Shown here piece after piece: positions 1 to 8,309 of a stretch of DNA of 64,000 bases (within the stretch, counting starts at the first letter, position 1; every line of letters starts with the position of its first letter). The DNA lies in contig NZ_KB898039.1 in the NCBI RefSeq assembly GCF_000377345.1, positions 62,001 through 126,000 of the forward strand. Direction: 5' to 3'. Under the pieces are notes generated by a model. That model made no database searches, had not been told where the DNA came from, and saw only the letters and a list, made by a program, of their open reading frames with translations. The position numbers were made by a program, and so were the translations under genes. The stretch comes from Thioalkalivibrio sp. ALJ16. GTDB lineage: Bacteria; Pseudomonadota; Gammaproteobacteria; Ectothiorhodospirales; Ectothiorhodospiraceae.

Positions 1-1
1 G

Positions 2-790
2 CAGGTGCTGCAGGGCATGACCTTCCTCGGCATGATCTCGCTGCTGGCCTGGGGGCTGGGCTATTTCGGTCAGCCGCATATCCTGGCGCGCTTCATGGCG
101 CTGCGCTCCGAGCGCGACGTGCCGCGCGCCACGCTGATCGGCATGACCTGGATGGTTCTGGCCCTGATCGGCGCGGTGGCCACGGGCTACATGGGGATCG
201 CCTACTTTGCCGACGCGCCGCTGGCGGACGGCGAGACCGTGTTGATCGAGCTGATCCGCGCGCTGTTCAATCCGTGGGTGGCGGGCATCCTGATGGCGGC
301 GATCCTTGCCGCGATCATGAGCACCATCGACTCGCAGCTGATCGTCTCCGCCAGTGCGATCACCAACGACTTCTACCGCGGCATCCTGCGCACCGAGGCG
401 GGGGCGACCGAGCTGGTGTGGATCAGCCGCGCCGCCGTGCTGGGCGTGTCGCTGGTGGCCCTGCTGCTGGCGATGGCGCCGGAGGCCGGGGTACTGGACC
501 TGGTGGCCTACGCCTGGGGCGGCTTTGGCGCGGCCTTCGGCCCGGTGATCATCCTCGCGCTGTACTGGTCGCGGATGACGCGCAACGGGGCGCTGGCCGG
601 CATGGTGGTCGGCGCGGTTACCGTGATCCTCTGGAACCAGGCCGAGGGCGGGCTGTTCGATGTCTACGAACTGCTGCCCGGCTTTATCTTCGCGACCGTG
701 GCCATCGTCGTGGTGAGCCTGCTGACCGGCAAGCCCTCCGCCTCGGTGCAGGAGCAGTTCCGGCACTCGCGCCAGCAGCCGCTGGAGTAG
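2..790 (+). CDS. putP: Sodium/proline symporter PutP, C-terminal part (cut by window edge)
   Basis: This is the C-terminal half of a sodium:solute symporter that imports L-proline with Na+, for nutrition and as an osmolyte. The frame is open from base 2, so the true start lies left of the window. About 262 residues remain, against roughly 500 for the full family. The segment GYFGQPHILARFMA and the later stretch AAIMSTIDSQLIVSASAITN closely match the PutP signature around its Na+/substrate-binding helices. At least six further hydrophobic helices follow, and the protein ends in a short polar tail. The next gene converges from the other strand directly at its stop. Osmolyte uptake fits a saline habitat, as does the BCCT carrier at 17.2 kb. 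Other solute-sodium symporters are possible, but the motif agreement with PutP is strong. Confidence 0.9.
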   Translation, partial: QVLQGMTFLGMISLLAWGLGYFGQPHILARFMALRSERDVPRATLIGMTWMVLALIGAVATGYMGIAYFADAPLADGETVLIELIRALFNPWVAGILMAAILAAIMSTIDSQLIVSASAITNDFYRGILRTEAGATELVWISRAAVLGVSLVALLLAMAPEAGVLDLVAYAWGGFGAAFGPVIILALYWSRMTRNGALAGMVVGAVTVILWNQAEGGLFDVYELLPGFIFATVAIVVVSLLTGKPSASVQEQFRHSRQQPLE

Positions 791-1135
791 TCACGTCGCC
801 GAAGGCAGCCGGCAGACGCTGGCGGCGTTCGCCCAGTCGCGGGCGAGGTCCCGCTTGGCGGCAGGGCTGTAGCACTTGATGCGCAGTTCCATGCGCAGCG
901 CCTCGCCACGGGAGCTGAAAGGCCGCGCGGCGAGCAGCTGCCGCGGGCGGTGCATCCGGGTGAAACGGGCACCGCGTCCGCTGCCATGGGCGGCCATGCG
1001 GGCGGCCAGACGCGGTGTCACCCCGGTGTAGATGCGCCCACCCGCACATTCCAGCAGGTAGACGAACCAGGCCCCGGTGTAGCGGCCGGTCTCGCCGGGC
1101 GTGAAAGCGGGCGCGGGCGCGCAAGCCACGGGCAC
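791..1135 (-). CDS. GIY-YIG domain protein (YhbQ-like)
   Basis: A single-domain GIY-YIG nuclease-fold protein of about 114 residues. The core is visible as WFVYLLECAGGRIYTG, followed by the conserved Arg in TPRLAARM and the metal-binding Glu in GEALRMELRIK. Stand-alone members of this size (the YhbQ / UPF0213 type) are common in proteobacteria, and their cellular role is not well settled. I chose a GTG start at 1135. No ATG precedes the domain, and GTG at 1129 is an alternative. The gene begins 8 bases after the stop of the DUF3634 gene upstream on the same strand, so the two are probably cotranscribed. It ends immediately beside the putP stop, a tail-to-tail arrangement with no obvious terminator between them. 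Confidence 0.8.
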   Translation of the reverse strand: MPVACAPAPAFTPGETGRYTGAWFVYLLECAGGRIYTGVTPRLAARMAAHGSGRGARFTRMHRPRQLLAARPFSSRGEALRMELRIKCYSPAAKRDLARDWANAASVCRLPSAT

Positions 1136-1143
1136 GGCTTCGG

Positions 1144-1470
1144 TCAGCGCCGCTTCTTGCGGCGCTTGCGGCCTACCTTGATGCGCTGCAGGGCGTGCTG
1201 CAGTTCGGACCTGGCCTCTTTGGGTATCGAGGCCGAGCCGCGCAGCTGCAACCCCTGCTGGCGGCGCACGGCGGTCAGGCGACCCTGCTGAATGCCGTAG
1301 CGGCGTACCACGTCCCGCACCGTGTGCTGGAACGACTTTGGCGGATCGCCCCGGCGAACGCGTGGCTGTCCGTCCTCGATCTCGATGCTGAAGATGATGC
1401 TGACCTGCCAGATCAGCACGGCACCGGCTGCCAGCAGCAGCGCGATCATCAGTAGCAGGGCCAGCAGCAT
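1144..1470 (-). CDS. DUF3634 family membrane-anchored protein, copy 1
   Basis: A 108-residue protein with one N-terminal transmembrane helix (about residues 3-28) and a small basic cytoplasmic domain containing QPRVRRGDPPKSF and GRLTAVRRQQGLQL. This is the pattern of the DUF3634 family, whose function is unknown. The tail is very basic (RKRRKKRR). The ATG at 1470 is preceded by AAGGAG at good spacing, which decides the start over longer in-frame options. A second family member lies at 9567-9899 and shares the RVRRG-x-PP core, so the window carries paralogues. The gene is followed closely by the GIY-YIG gene on the same strand. The basic tail suggests contact with nucleic acid or acidic lipid, but that is only inference. 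Confidence 0.8.
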   Translation of the reverse strand: MLLALLLMIALLLAAGAVLIWQVSIIFSIEIEDGQPRVRRGDPPKSFQHTVRDVVRRYGIQQGRLTAVRRQQGLQLRGSASIPKEARSELQHALQRIKVGRKRRKKRR

Positions 1471-1825
1471 GCAGGTGTCTCCTTCCTTTGCCCAAGCGGG
1501 CCGCGCGGTACGCGGTTTGTAGTCCTCGCGGCCGTCTGCCGCGTGCCCATAGTGTCGGTCCCGGGCCGCTGGAACACCACCCCCGCCTCTGGTGCCGCAT
1601 GCCGGCAACCCGGTTCCGGTGGATCGGATCGTGCTTGCCGATCATCGCAACCCGGACGCGGGGACGGATGGCGCACGCGGCGCGCCATGGGGCGCCCTGG
1701 CCGATCAGCGGCAGGGCCTGGCATGGTCCGTGCTTTTTCACCGGTCCGAGCCGGGACTCGCGTTCCGGAAGTGCACACCGTCGCGCCATCCGCGCCGGAC
1801 GGATTGAGAGACCAGGAGCCGAATC
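1471..1825. other. Intergenic region between divergent genes
   Basis: This 355-base stretch separates a leftward DUF3634 gene from a rightward hypothetical gene and should hold both promoters. I see no convincing coding frame and no clear -35/-10 pair. It contains the short sequence GCATGCCGGCAACCCGGT near 1598, which recurs near 3008 upstream of the ankyrin gene. An AGGAG ribosome binding site for the next gene lies at 1814-1818. Confidence 0.5.
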
Positions 1826-2272
1826 ATGCTTGACGGAATCGGAGCCAGCCCCGCATTCAGCCGCCCCCAGTCCGGGAACACGTCCAGCGGTCAGGGTAAC
1901 GAGCAGCCCCCTGCCCATGCCGCCGCTCAGTCGTCGCAGGAGGCGCGCGCCGCCAGCGGACAGGAGGCCCGGGCGATCCCTGCAGCCGCCGCCGATGCCC
2001 AGCCCCCGACACAGGCTCACGCCCTGTCCGCACCGGCCATCCAGGCGATGGCCACCGCAAGTGCGACGTCGATCACAACGGCCGGCACATCCATGGGCGC
2101 GATGGCGCCGCCGGCGGGTCTGGCCAGCTTTGCGGGTCCGGCCGTGGCGCCGGGCGTGCAGCCAGGTCCGGTTGCCGCGGCCTCCGGGTTTGGCGAGACG
2201 CTGCAACCGGACGGCACGCTGGATGCCACCGATCCTGCCAATCGGGGTTCGCAGGTGGATACCGAGATCTGA
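1826..2272 (+). CDS. Hypothetical Ala/Gln/Pro-rich protein
   Basis: I do not recognise this 148-residue protein. It is low in complexity, rich in Ala, Gln, Pro, Ser and Thr, and has no signal peptide, transmembrane helix or cysteine. The only ordered-looking segments are the start MLDGIGASPAF and the acidic end, which finishes SQVDTEI. An AGGAG seven bases before the ATG supports real translation. The composition resembles a disordered linker or secreted scaffold rather than an enzyme. It stands alone between the DUF3634 gene and the glutathione peroxidase gene. It could be a spurious frame in GC-rich DNA, but the ribosome binding site and clean start make a genuine gene more likely than not. 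Confidence 0.5.
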   Translation: MLDGIGASPAFSRPQSGNTSSGQGNEQPPAHAAAQSSQEARAASGQEARAIPAAAADAQPPTQAHALSAPAIQAMATASATSITTAGTSMGAMAPPAGLASFAGPAVAPGVQPGPVAAASGFGETLQPDGTLDATDPANRGSQVDTEI

Positions 2273-2393
2273 CCGGGGTGCCCGGGTCGGCCTCGGTCCC
2301 GGGGTGCCGCGCCCATGTTCGTGCGCAGCCTGCTGGTCCAGAACCCCGGGGCCATGGCGTGGTCACAGGATCATTGCCTTCCGGAGAATTGCG

Positions 2394-2942
2394 ATGTCCC
2401 TGTCCGCGCGTCTGCTGGTCCTGTTGCTGTCCCCGCTGCTTGCGGCGGTTGCCGCTGCCTCGGAACCGGATCGGTCGGCCCTGTTCGAGCACGAACTCGG
2501 CCGGCTGCATTCCCCCGAGATGGTCAACCTGCAGGAGCGGTTCCAGGGTCAGCCGCTATTGATCGTCAACACGGCCAGTCACTGTGGCTACACCGACCAG
2601 TTCGGCGGGCTGGAACAGCTGCACCAGGATTACCGGGAGCGGGGGCTCAAGGTGGTCGGCTTCCCCTCGCACGACTTCAATCAGGAGGCGGACGACGAGG
2701 CCGAGACCGCGCGTGTCTGCTTCCAGAACTTTGGCGTGACCTTCGACATGTTCCGGCCGATCGGTGTGCGCGGTGACGACGCGCACCCGATCTTCCGCGA
2801 ACTGGCGCGCCAGGCCGCCGCCCCGCGCTGGAACTTCTACAAGTACGTGGTGGACCGGGAAGGCCGCGTGGTCGCGCACTTTCCCAGCCGGGTCGGTCCC
2901 GGCTCCGCCGACCTGCGCGGCGCGATCGAGAGCATCCTCTAA
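2394..2942 (+). CDS. Glutathione peroxidase family protein with signal peptide
   Basis: A 182-residue thiol peroxidase of the glutathione peroxidase family, which reduces peroxides using a thiol partner. The catalytic residue is Cys (not selenocysteine) at 64 in NTASHCGYTDQF. The Gln of the tetrad is about residue 98 (NQEADDE, where the family usually has GGQEPG) and the Trp is about 146 in WNFYKYVVDREG. Residues 1-22 form a hydrophobic signal peptide ending AVAAASE, so the enzyme should act in the periplasm; most bacterial relatives are cytoplasmic. GGAG at 2383-2386 sets the ATG at 2394 inside a longer open frame. The family is clear. The electron donor (thioredoxin, glutaredoxin or glutathione) cannot be read from the sequence. 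Confidence 0.9.
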   Translation: MSLSARLLVLLLSPLLAAVAAASEPDRSALFEHELGRLHSPEMVNLQERFQGQPLLIVNTASHCGYTDQFGGLEQLHQDYRERGLKVVGFPSHDFNQEADDEAETARVCFQNFGVTFDMFRPIGVRGDDAHPIFRELARQAAAPRWNFYKYVVDREGRVVAHFPSRVGPGSADLRGAIESIL

Positions 2943-3484
2943 ACCCCGTCAGACCCGGCACGGCGGTGCCGGCGCGCTTGCGAGCGGGGCGGCGCCGCCG
3001 TGCCCGCATGCCGGCAACCCGGTGTAAACCCGGGGCGTGCAGCGTCAGGACGCATTCGCGCAGGGCCCCGCGGGGCTTCACCGATCCCACCACCGGCGCG
3101 GAACGGGCTCCGATCGAAGTCCCGTTCCGCCATCACCCCTGGCGATCCAATGGGCCTGCCGCCCGAGGCGTGGTGGCGCGACGTCGATGTGCCACGCATC
3201 AATACCCGTGCGACTGCCTGGGCGGGCCGGCCCGTTGCCCGGGCGTGGGAACATGCGGTTGCGCAGGCGGGACCCGCTCGCCATCGCGCAAGGCCTGTTG
3301 TAGGCTCAGTCTTGTCGACCCGGGTTTTGGATGTTCGTCGCAATTTGCGGGAAATGTCGACATTGTCCTGTATTTTTACATAACGCTTTCGGGCGGTTCC
3401 GCTGGAGATGCGGGGCGCCTGGATGGCCGTACCCCGCATGGGTTGCCGAGTTGGCCAGAGAGGCCGCTTACAAGGAGAGAGCCG
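2943..3484. other. Intergenic region upstream of the ankyrin lipoprotein
   Basis: This 542-base gap holds no convincing gene. It contains a second copy of GCATGCCGGCAACCCGGT (near 3008) and a 10-base palindrome ATGTCGACAT at 3354-3363, just before an AT-rich stretch around 3370-3383 that is the most likely promoter region of the ankyrin gene. The ribosome binding site AAGGAG lies at 3472-3477. In-frame reading upstream of the ankyrin start is an uninterrupted frame typical of GC-rich DNA and lacks protein-like features. Confidence 0.5.
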
Positions 3485-5968
3485 ATGACCAGCCACCTCA
3501 TTTCGCGGGCCGGATTCGCCGTTGCTGCGGCGTTCGTGCTGGGCGGTTGCGTCGCGACGACCGTCCCCGACCACGTTGCGGTGCTGGAGCATCCCGACGC
3601 CTTCGAGACGATTGTGGGCGGGGGGCTGGACCCGGCGGCCCGGGACACCCACGACAGGACCATGGCGGAAGCGGTCGCCGCCAGGGGGTCGGTCGATCAG
3701 CTGCGTTTCTTGCTCGATCGGGATGTCGAGCTTGAAGGTGGTCTGCATTCCACGGCACCGCTGCTGAACGAGGTGGCGAAGAATCCCGACCACGACCCGG
3801 GCAATGCCAAGATGAGGCTGCTCCTGGAGTCCGGGGCCGATGTGAATCGAGCAGACCCCTCGGGGCGCACCGCGCTTCACGAGGCGGCCGAGCACGGGAC
3901 GGCGGAGCAGGTGCAGCTGCTGCTTGAGAATGGCGCGGCCCTCGATACGGTCGACGAGGAGACGCGAACCCCGCTGTATCTCGCCGCGCGCGATCCGCAG
4001 CAGGACCCCGAGGGCCGCAAGGTGCATCTGCTGCTGGACGCCGGGGCCGACCCGAACATCGCCAACAGGTACGGCTGGACGCCGCTCTTGGCGGCAACCG
4101 TCCAGGGGGATATGGACGTGGTGCGCTGGCTCGTCGAGGCCGGTGCTGACCAAAGTGCCGTCAACGCGAACGGCTGGACCCTCCTGCATGCCGCGGCGTA
4201 CAACCGCGATCGGGATTCGCAGCAGGCACGGCTGCGCATGGCGCTCGAGCAGGACGTCGATGTCAACCGACAGACCGAGGACGGCTGGACGGCGCTGCAC
4301 ATCGTCGCTTTGCAGGGAGATGCCGACGCGATGGCCTTGCTGCTTGGGGCAGGCGCTTCTCTCGATCAGCGGAAGAACGATGGCGCGACCGCCCTGTATC
4401 TGGCCGCACGCAATCCGGATCAGGATCCTGGCGCGCGAAAGGTTCGTCAGTTGCTGGACGCGGGCGCCAACCCGAACATCGCCCGAAGCGACGATGCCTG
4501 GACGCCACTGTTTGCGGCTGCGCGCTACGGGCATGTCGAGGCCGTCGAGCGGCTGCTGGACGCAGGCGCGGAGGTGGATTGGCGGAACAGCCAGGGCTGG
4601 ACCGCCCTGTATGCCGCCACACGTAAACCGGAGCTGGACCCAGGCGCGCGGAAGGTGCGTTTGTTGCTGGATGCGGGTGCGAATCCGAATATCGCCGGGG
4701 GTGACAATGCCTGGACATCACTGCATGCCGCGGCGCGCTACGGGCATGCCGCGGCCGTCGAGTGGATGCTGGACGCAGGCGCGGATGTTGATCGGCTGAC
4801 CGAAGACGGCTGGTCCGTTCTGCATCTGGTCGCGCGTAACCCGGAGCAGGATCCGGATACGGCGAAGCTGCGTGCGATCCTCGCGGCGGGTGCCGATGTG
4901 GATGTTCGGTTCACGAATGGCTCAACACCGCTCAACACCGCTGCCCGTTACGGTGTCGCGGAGCAGGTGCGGCTGTTGCTGGCCGCCGGGGCGGATCCGA
5001 ATGCGGCGAATGACACTGGCTGGAGTCCGGTGCATCGAGCATCCCGGCACGGCAGTGGCGAACAGCTTGGGCTGGTGTTGGCCGCGGGGGGTGACGCGAA
5101 TCGTACGAACGCAAACAATTCCACCCCCCTGGCCCTGGTCGGGGATGCCGACCAGGAGCGCAAGCGGCGATATCTGATCGCGGCCGGGGCGCGCCCGCCG
5201 CAGCAGGGGTCCCAGGATTCCGCGGTCGGCCAGATGCTGGGTGCGCTGACGGCCGCCGGGATGGGGCGCCGGATGGGTATGTCGAATCAGGATGCCCTGG
5301 GTTTTGGTCAGGACATCGCTCAGGGGATCGCCGCCCTGCCTGATGGCCAGTCCGGGCAGGGAGTGACGGCCGGTACCCGGGAGCAGCAGGCACTGGCCGC
5401 CTATCGTGCCAGCATTATGGAGACCCGGACTGCGCTGCAGCAGCAAATAGCGGCGCGCTCGGATGGAGGGCACGGCACGCCTGCCGCAACGGCCGGCCAG
5501 GGGCAGGAGGAGTGGGAACAGATTCCCGCGCAGCCCACGCCGGTCGCAGCGGATGGCCAGGGTGGCGGCTCGCTGATGGCCGCGTTCGCCGGTGTCTATG
5601 CCAGCGAACACACCGATAACCGGTTTGCCCACCATCACTTTATCCTGCGTGAAGACGGCTCCGCCGTGCTGTGCGAGCGGGCCTGCGACAGCTGTATCGG
5701 TACGCCGCATGGGCGTGACTGGTATCCGATGCGGAATGCCATCAGCTGGGCGCCATCCATCGACGCCAATGGCGAGGTGGAGGCGTCGCGCGTGAGCCAT
5801 TTTGGTCAGGTCTTCGACAGCCAGGTGCTGCTGATCGAACAGGCCGATGCCGATCCGCTGCGTCTTCACGTGGTGGAGCGCGACGGGCGCCGCGCGATTC
5901 ACGGCCCGTATCAGCCGCGCTGGTTCCAGGGTTCCAATACTGCGAATGTGGCGGCGAAGTGCCGCTGA
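3485..5968 (+). CDS. Large ankyrin-repeat lipoprotein
   Basis: An 827-residue envelope lipoprotein. Residues 1-20 are a lipoprotein signal peptide with lipobox LGGC. Residues 60 to about 560 contain roughly a dozen ankyrin repeats, recognisable by helix motifs such as WTPLFAAARYGHVEAVERLL and turns DAGANPN. Canonical 33-residue repeats alternate with longer ones carrying an inserted loop of the pattern NPxxDPxxxK; six of these are visible. The C-terminal 130 residues form a separate domain starting FAGVYASEHTD, with several Cys (CERACDSC). Ankyrin arrays bind other proteins, so a periplasmic or surface scaffold is likely; the partner is unknown. AAGGAG seven bases before the ATG at 3485 fixes the start. 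A perfect 71-codon DNA periodicity around 4521/4734 suggests recent internal duplication. Confidence 0.85.
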   Translation: MTSHLISRAGFAVAAAFVLGGCVATTVPDHVAVLEHPDAFETIVGGGLDPAARDTHDRTMAEAVAARGSVDQLRFLLDRDVELEGGLHSTAPLLNEVAKNPDHDPGNAKMRLLLESGADVNRADPSGRTALHEAAEHGTAEQVQLLLENGAALDTVDEETRTPLYLAARDPQQDPEGRKVHLLLDAGADPNIANRYGWTPLLAATVQGDMDVVRWLVEAGADQSAVNANGWTLLHAAAYNRDRDSQQARLRMALEQDVDVNRQTEDGWTALHIVALQGDADAMALLLGAGASLDQRKNDGATALYLAARNPDQDPGARKVRQLLDAGANPNIARSDDAWTPLFAAARYGHVEAVERLLDAGAEVDWRNSQGWTALYAATRKPELDPGARKVRLLLDAGANPNIAGGDNAWTSLHAAARYGHAAAVEWMLDAGADVDRLTEDGWSVLHLVARNPEQDPDTAKLRAILAAGADVDVRFTNGSTPLNTAARYGVAEQVRLLLAAGADPNAANDTGWSPVHRASRHGSGEQLGLVLAAGGDANRTNANNSTPLALVGDADQERKRRYLIAAGARPPQQGSQDSAVGQMLGALTAAGMGRRMGMSNQDALGFGQDIAQGIAALPDGQSGQGVTAGTREQQALAAYRASIMETRTALQQQIAARSDGGHGTPAATAGQGQEEWEQIPAQPTPVAADGQGGGSLMAAFAGVYASEHTDNRFAHHHFILREDGSAVLCERACDSCIGTPHGRDWYPMRNAISWAPSIDANGEVEASRVSHFGQVFDSQVLLIEQADADPLRLHVVERDGRRAIHGPYQPRWFQGSNTANVAAKCR

Positions 5969-6031
5969 GGCTGCGGGCTCGTACAGCGCGTCTCTGAACG
6001 GGGGCGGCTGCACGGGGGGCCGGTCAGACAC

Positions 6032-6067
6032 GCCCCGGGCCATCCGGCGATCCGAATGGCCCGGGGC
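6032..6067. terminator. Perfect 12-bp hairpin between convergent genes
   Basis: GCCCCGGGCCAT (6032-6043) pairs perfectly with ATGGCCCGGGGC (6056-6067) around a 12-base loop. It lies between the ankyrin gene stop and the stop of the leftward lipoprotein gene. No run of T follows on either strand, so it may be a transcript-end hairpin rather than a complete intrinsic terminator. Confidence 0.5.
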
Positions 6068-6156
6068 AGGGCGAGGATTACCGGATCAGCTGCTCGGCGT
6101 TCCCGATTCCTTGAATCGACCGAGGGTCGATCGAAACCTGTCTCCGCCGCTCGGTC

Positions 6157-6555
6157 TCAAAGGCCGTGCGGGTAAAATCCGCGAGTGTCACGTTCCAGAT
6201 CGAAGTGGATGGTCGTGGGGTGGCCCATCATGAACGTGGGCTGCTGATGCACCTCCGAATCCACGTAGCCTTCCTTGCGTGCCTGAAAGTACTGCTGCGA
6301 CCAGTTCAGGGATTCCGAGGTACGCCGCTCGAATGGCGTGGTCACATAGTGCTCCAGCTGATCCGGTGCGCTGCCCATGTAGATGTCCGCGCCCTCAGGG
6401 TCGGATGTCAGCCGGTACATCGTCTCGGGGTGGACGGGGGTCAGGCATCCTGCGAGAAGCAGGGCTGCAGGCACGATGGCCGCGAGTGCCCTGACGTGAA
6501 CCGAAAAGTACTTTGCGTGCCCCTTTGCGGGATTCGAGCTCTGTTTCCCCACCAC
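6157..6555 (-). CDS. Small lipoprotein with PEGA-like segment
   Basis: A 132-residue predicted lipoprotein of unknown function. The lipobox is LLAGC after a basic, hydrophobic leader, so it should be anchored in the inner or outer membrane. The mature part contains LTSDPEGADIYMG, which resembles the short PEGA beta-module found in many envelope proteins, then a polar C-terminal region ending in RDTRGFYPHGL. The GTG start at 6555 is chosen because AGGGAGG lies about six bases upstream; the longer ATG start at 6636 has no comparable site. It converges with the ankyrin lipoprotein gene. Confidence 0.7.
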   Translation of the reverse strand: MVGKQSSNPAKGHAKYFSVHVRALAAIVPAALLLAGCLTPVHPETMYRLTSDPEGADIYMGSAPDQLEHYVTTPFERRTSESLNWSQQYFQARKEGYVDSEVHQQPTFMMGHPTTIHFDLERDTRGFYPHGL

Positions 6556-6714
6556 CGCACCCTCCCTGTTGGTTCTTCCGGTTGATCGCAGTATAGCCGC
6601 CTTCGCGGCCGCGTTGACGTTGGCGCGCGTGCGCAAGCGCTACCGCGTATGAACCGGTATGCAGTGGCTGTACCTGTGTGTTCCGGGGCAGGTCTTCCTG
6701 CGCCCGCCCGGTAT

Positions 6715-7629
6715 TCAGGGCAGCGGGATGAACTCGTGCTCGTCGCCGGGGACCTTCGGGAAGCGGCCGGCCTGCCAGTCTGTTTTGGCCTGTTCGATAC
6801 GTTCGCGGCGGCTGGAGACGAAGTTCCATTCGATATGGCGCTCGCCGACCGGGGCGCCGCCGACCAGGGCGATGGTCGAGGCCGAGGTGGCGGTGATGGC
6901 AATGCCGGGCTGGTCGGAGAAGATCGTCATCGAATGCGTCGGCATGGCGGTGTCCTGCGCGCGCAGCTCGCCGGATACCACGTAGACCGCGCGTTCGTCG
7001 GCATCGGGCAGGGTCAGGGTCTGGCCGGGTTGCAGGCGGGCCTCCAGATAGAGCGTCTCGGAGAACACCCGCACTGGCGACTGCACGCCGTAGGCGCTGC
7101 CTATCATCACGCGCACGGGGACCCCGTCGACGGTGACGGTCGGGATCGACTGCTCCGGATAGTGATGAAACGCGGGGTCGGTTTCCTCGTCGGTCCCCGG
7201 CAGGGCGAGCCAGAGCTGCAGCCCGTGCTGGATGTGTTCCCTGGCACTGATCTCCGGGCGCTCGCGCTCGGAATGGACGATGCCATGTCCGGCGACCATC
7301 AGGTTGAGATCCCCGGGCCGAATGGCCTGCAGTGAACCCAGCGAATCGCGGTGCAGGATCTCGCCCTCGAACAGGTAGGTGACCGTCGCGATCCCGATAT
7401 GCGGGTGCGGGCGCACGTTGATCCCCTCGCCCGCGGGGAAGCGCGCCGGGCCCATGTGATCGAAAAAGATCCACGGCCCGACCATCCGGCGCTGTGCGGT
7501 GGGCAGCACCCGGCGCACGGAAAAGCCGCCCAGGTCGTGCTCGCGGGGTTGCAGCACGGCCTCGATGGCCGCGCAGGGGGCCGGCGAGGCGGTACAGGGC
7601 TGCTCGGTGCTGTCCAGGGTGTTGCTCAT
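6715..7629 (-). CDS. Pirin family protein
   Basis: A 304-residue bicupin pirin. The N-terminal cupin carries the pirin signature GPWIFFDHMGPARF and the metal-site run PHPHIGIATVTYLFEGE; a third ligand is in HGIVHSERE. The C-terminal cupin is weaker, and the end EWNFVSSRRERIEQAKTDW is typical of the YhaK/pirin branch. Bacterial pirins bind a metal and have been reported as quercetinases or as regulators, so the substrate is open. The start ATG overlaps the stop of the FMN reductase gene by four bases (ATGA), so the two are translationally coupled. A decayed second pirin lies just upstream of the reductase. Confidence 0.9.
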   Translation of the reverse strand: MSNTLDSTEQPCTASPAPCAAIEAVLQPREHDLGGFSVRRVLPTAQRRMVGPWIFFDHMGPARFPAGEGINVRPHPHIGIATVTYLFEGEILHRDSLGSLQAIRPGDLNLMVAGHGIVHSERERPEISAREHIQHGLQLWLALPGTDEETDPAFHHYPEQSIPTVTVDGVPVRVMIGSAYGVQSPVRVFSETLYLEARLQPGQTLTLPDADERAVYVVSGELRAQDTAMPTHSMTIFSDQPGIAITATSASTIALVGGAPVGERHIEWNFVSSRRERIEQAKTDWQAGRFPKVPGDEHEFIPLP

Positions 7630-8213
7630 CAGAGGGCTCCGGCTGTCGTGTCGCGCATGGGCTGCAGGGCATGGGCCCATCTCGCCAGTTCCTCCAGCAT
7701 GCCCCGGGCGGAGTCATCGTGCATCGGTTCAGGCACGAATCGCCGCGCGTCGTCCAGGTGGTTCCAGGGCATCTGGATCATCACGCCCTCCGGGATAGGC
7801 ATCATCCTGAGGGCCGTCACCATCTGCCGGGCCATCTGTGCCGAGCGCAGCCCGCCGGAGGCGCCGCCGTAGCTCACGAACGCGCAGGGCTTGTAGTTCC
7901 ACTCGGCATAGACGTAATCGAGGGCGTTGATCAGCGCGGGTGGTGCCGAGTAGTTGTACTCGGGGATCACGAACACGTAGGCGTCGGCACTCGCGACGCT
8001 GCGCGACCAGACCCGGGTATGTTCGTGTTCGTACTGCTGTGTGCGCGGATGCTGAGGTTCGTCATAGACTGGCAGCTGGAAGTCCGCCAGGTCGACCCGC
8101 TCACTCTGGAACGCGCCGTGTGCGCTGGCCAGGGTATGAAACCAGTCGCCCACCGAGGGGCCGATGCGGCCCGGGCGGGTGCTGGCGATGATCGTCTGAA
8201 GCTGCAGTGACAT
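7629..8213 (-). CDS. NADPH-dependent FMN reductase
   Basis: A 194-residue flavodoxin-fold reductase of the NADPH-dependent FMN reductase group. IIASTRPGRIGPSVGDW at the N-terminus is the FMN phosphate loop, and PEYNYSAPPALINALDYV is the hallmark central motif. Members reduce quinones, azo compounds or free flavin. AGGAG precedes the ATG at 8213. The frame remains open upstream of this ATG into a pirin remnant, but homology to FMN reductases begins at MSLQLQTI, so the internal start is right. The gene is coupled to pirin through an ATGA overlap; pirin-oxidoreductase neighbours are common in bacteria and suggest shared regulation. Confidence 0.9.
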   Translation of the reverse strand: MSLQLQTIIASTRPGRIGPSVGDWFHTLASAHGAFQSERVDLADFQLPVYDEPQHPRTQQYEHEHTRVWSRSVASADAYVFVIPEYNYSAPPALINALDYVYAEWNYKPCAFVSYGGASGGLRSAQMARQMVTALRMMPIPEGVMIQMPWNHLDDARRFVPEPMHDDSARGMLEELARWAHALQPMRDTTAGAL

Positions 8214-8309
8214 GGGTGTCTCCTGGAGTTTGAAGGCCTGGATTTGGAGGCTTGGGTTTGGGGGCGTGAGTTCGAAGGCCTGGGTTTGGGGGCGGCACCA
8301 GCCGCCGCG

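Noticed and set aside
791-2206. A 471-codon open frame on the minus strand
   Set aside because: Only the last 114 codons encode the GIY-YIG domain; the rest overlaps the better-supported DUF3634 gene and is Arg/Pro-rich GC-shadow sequence.
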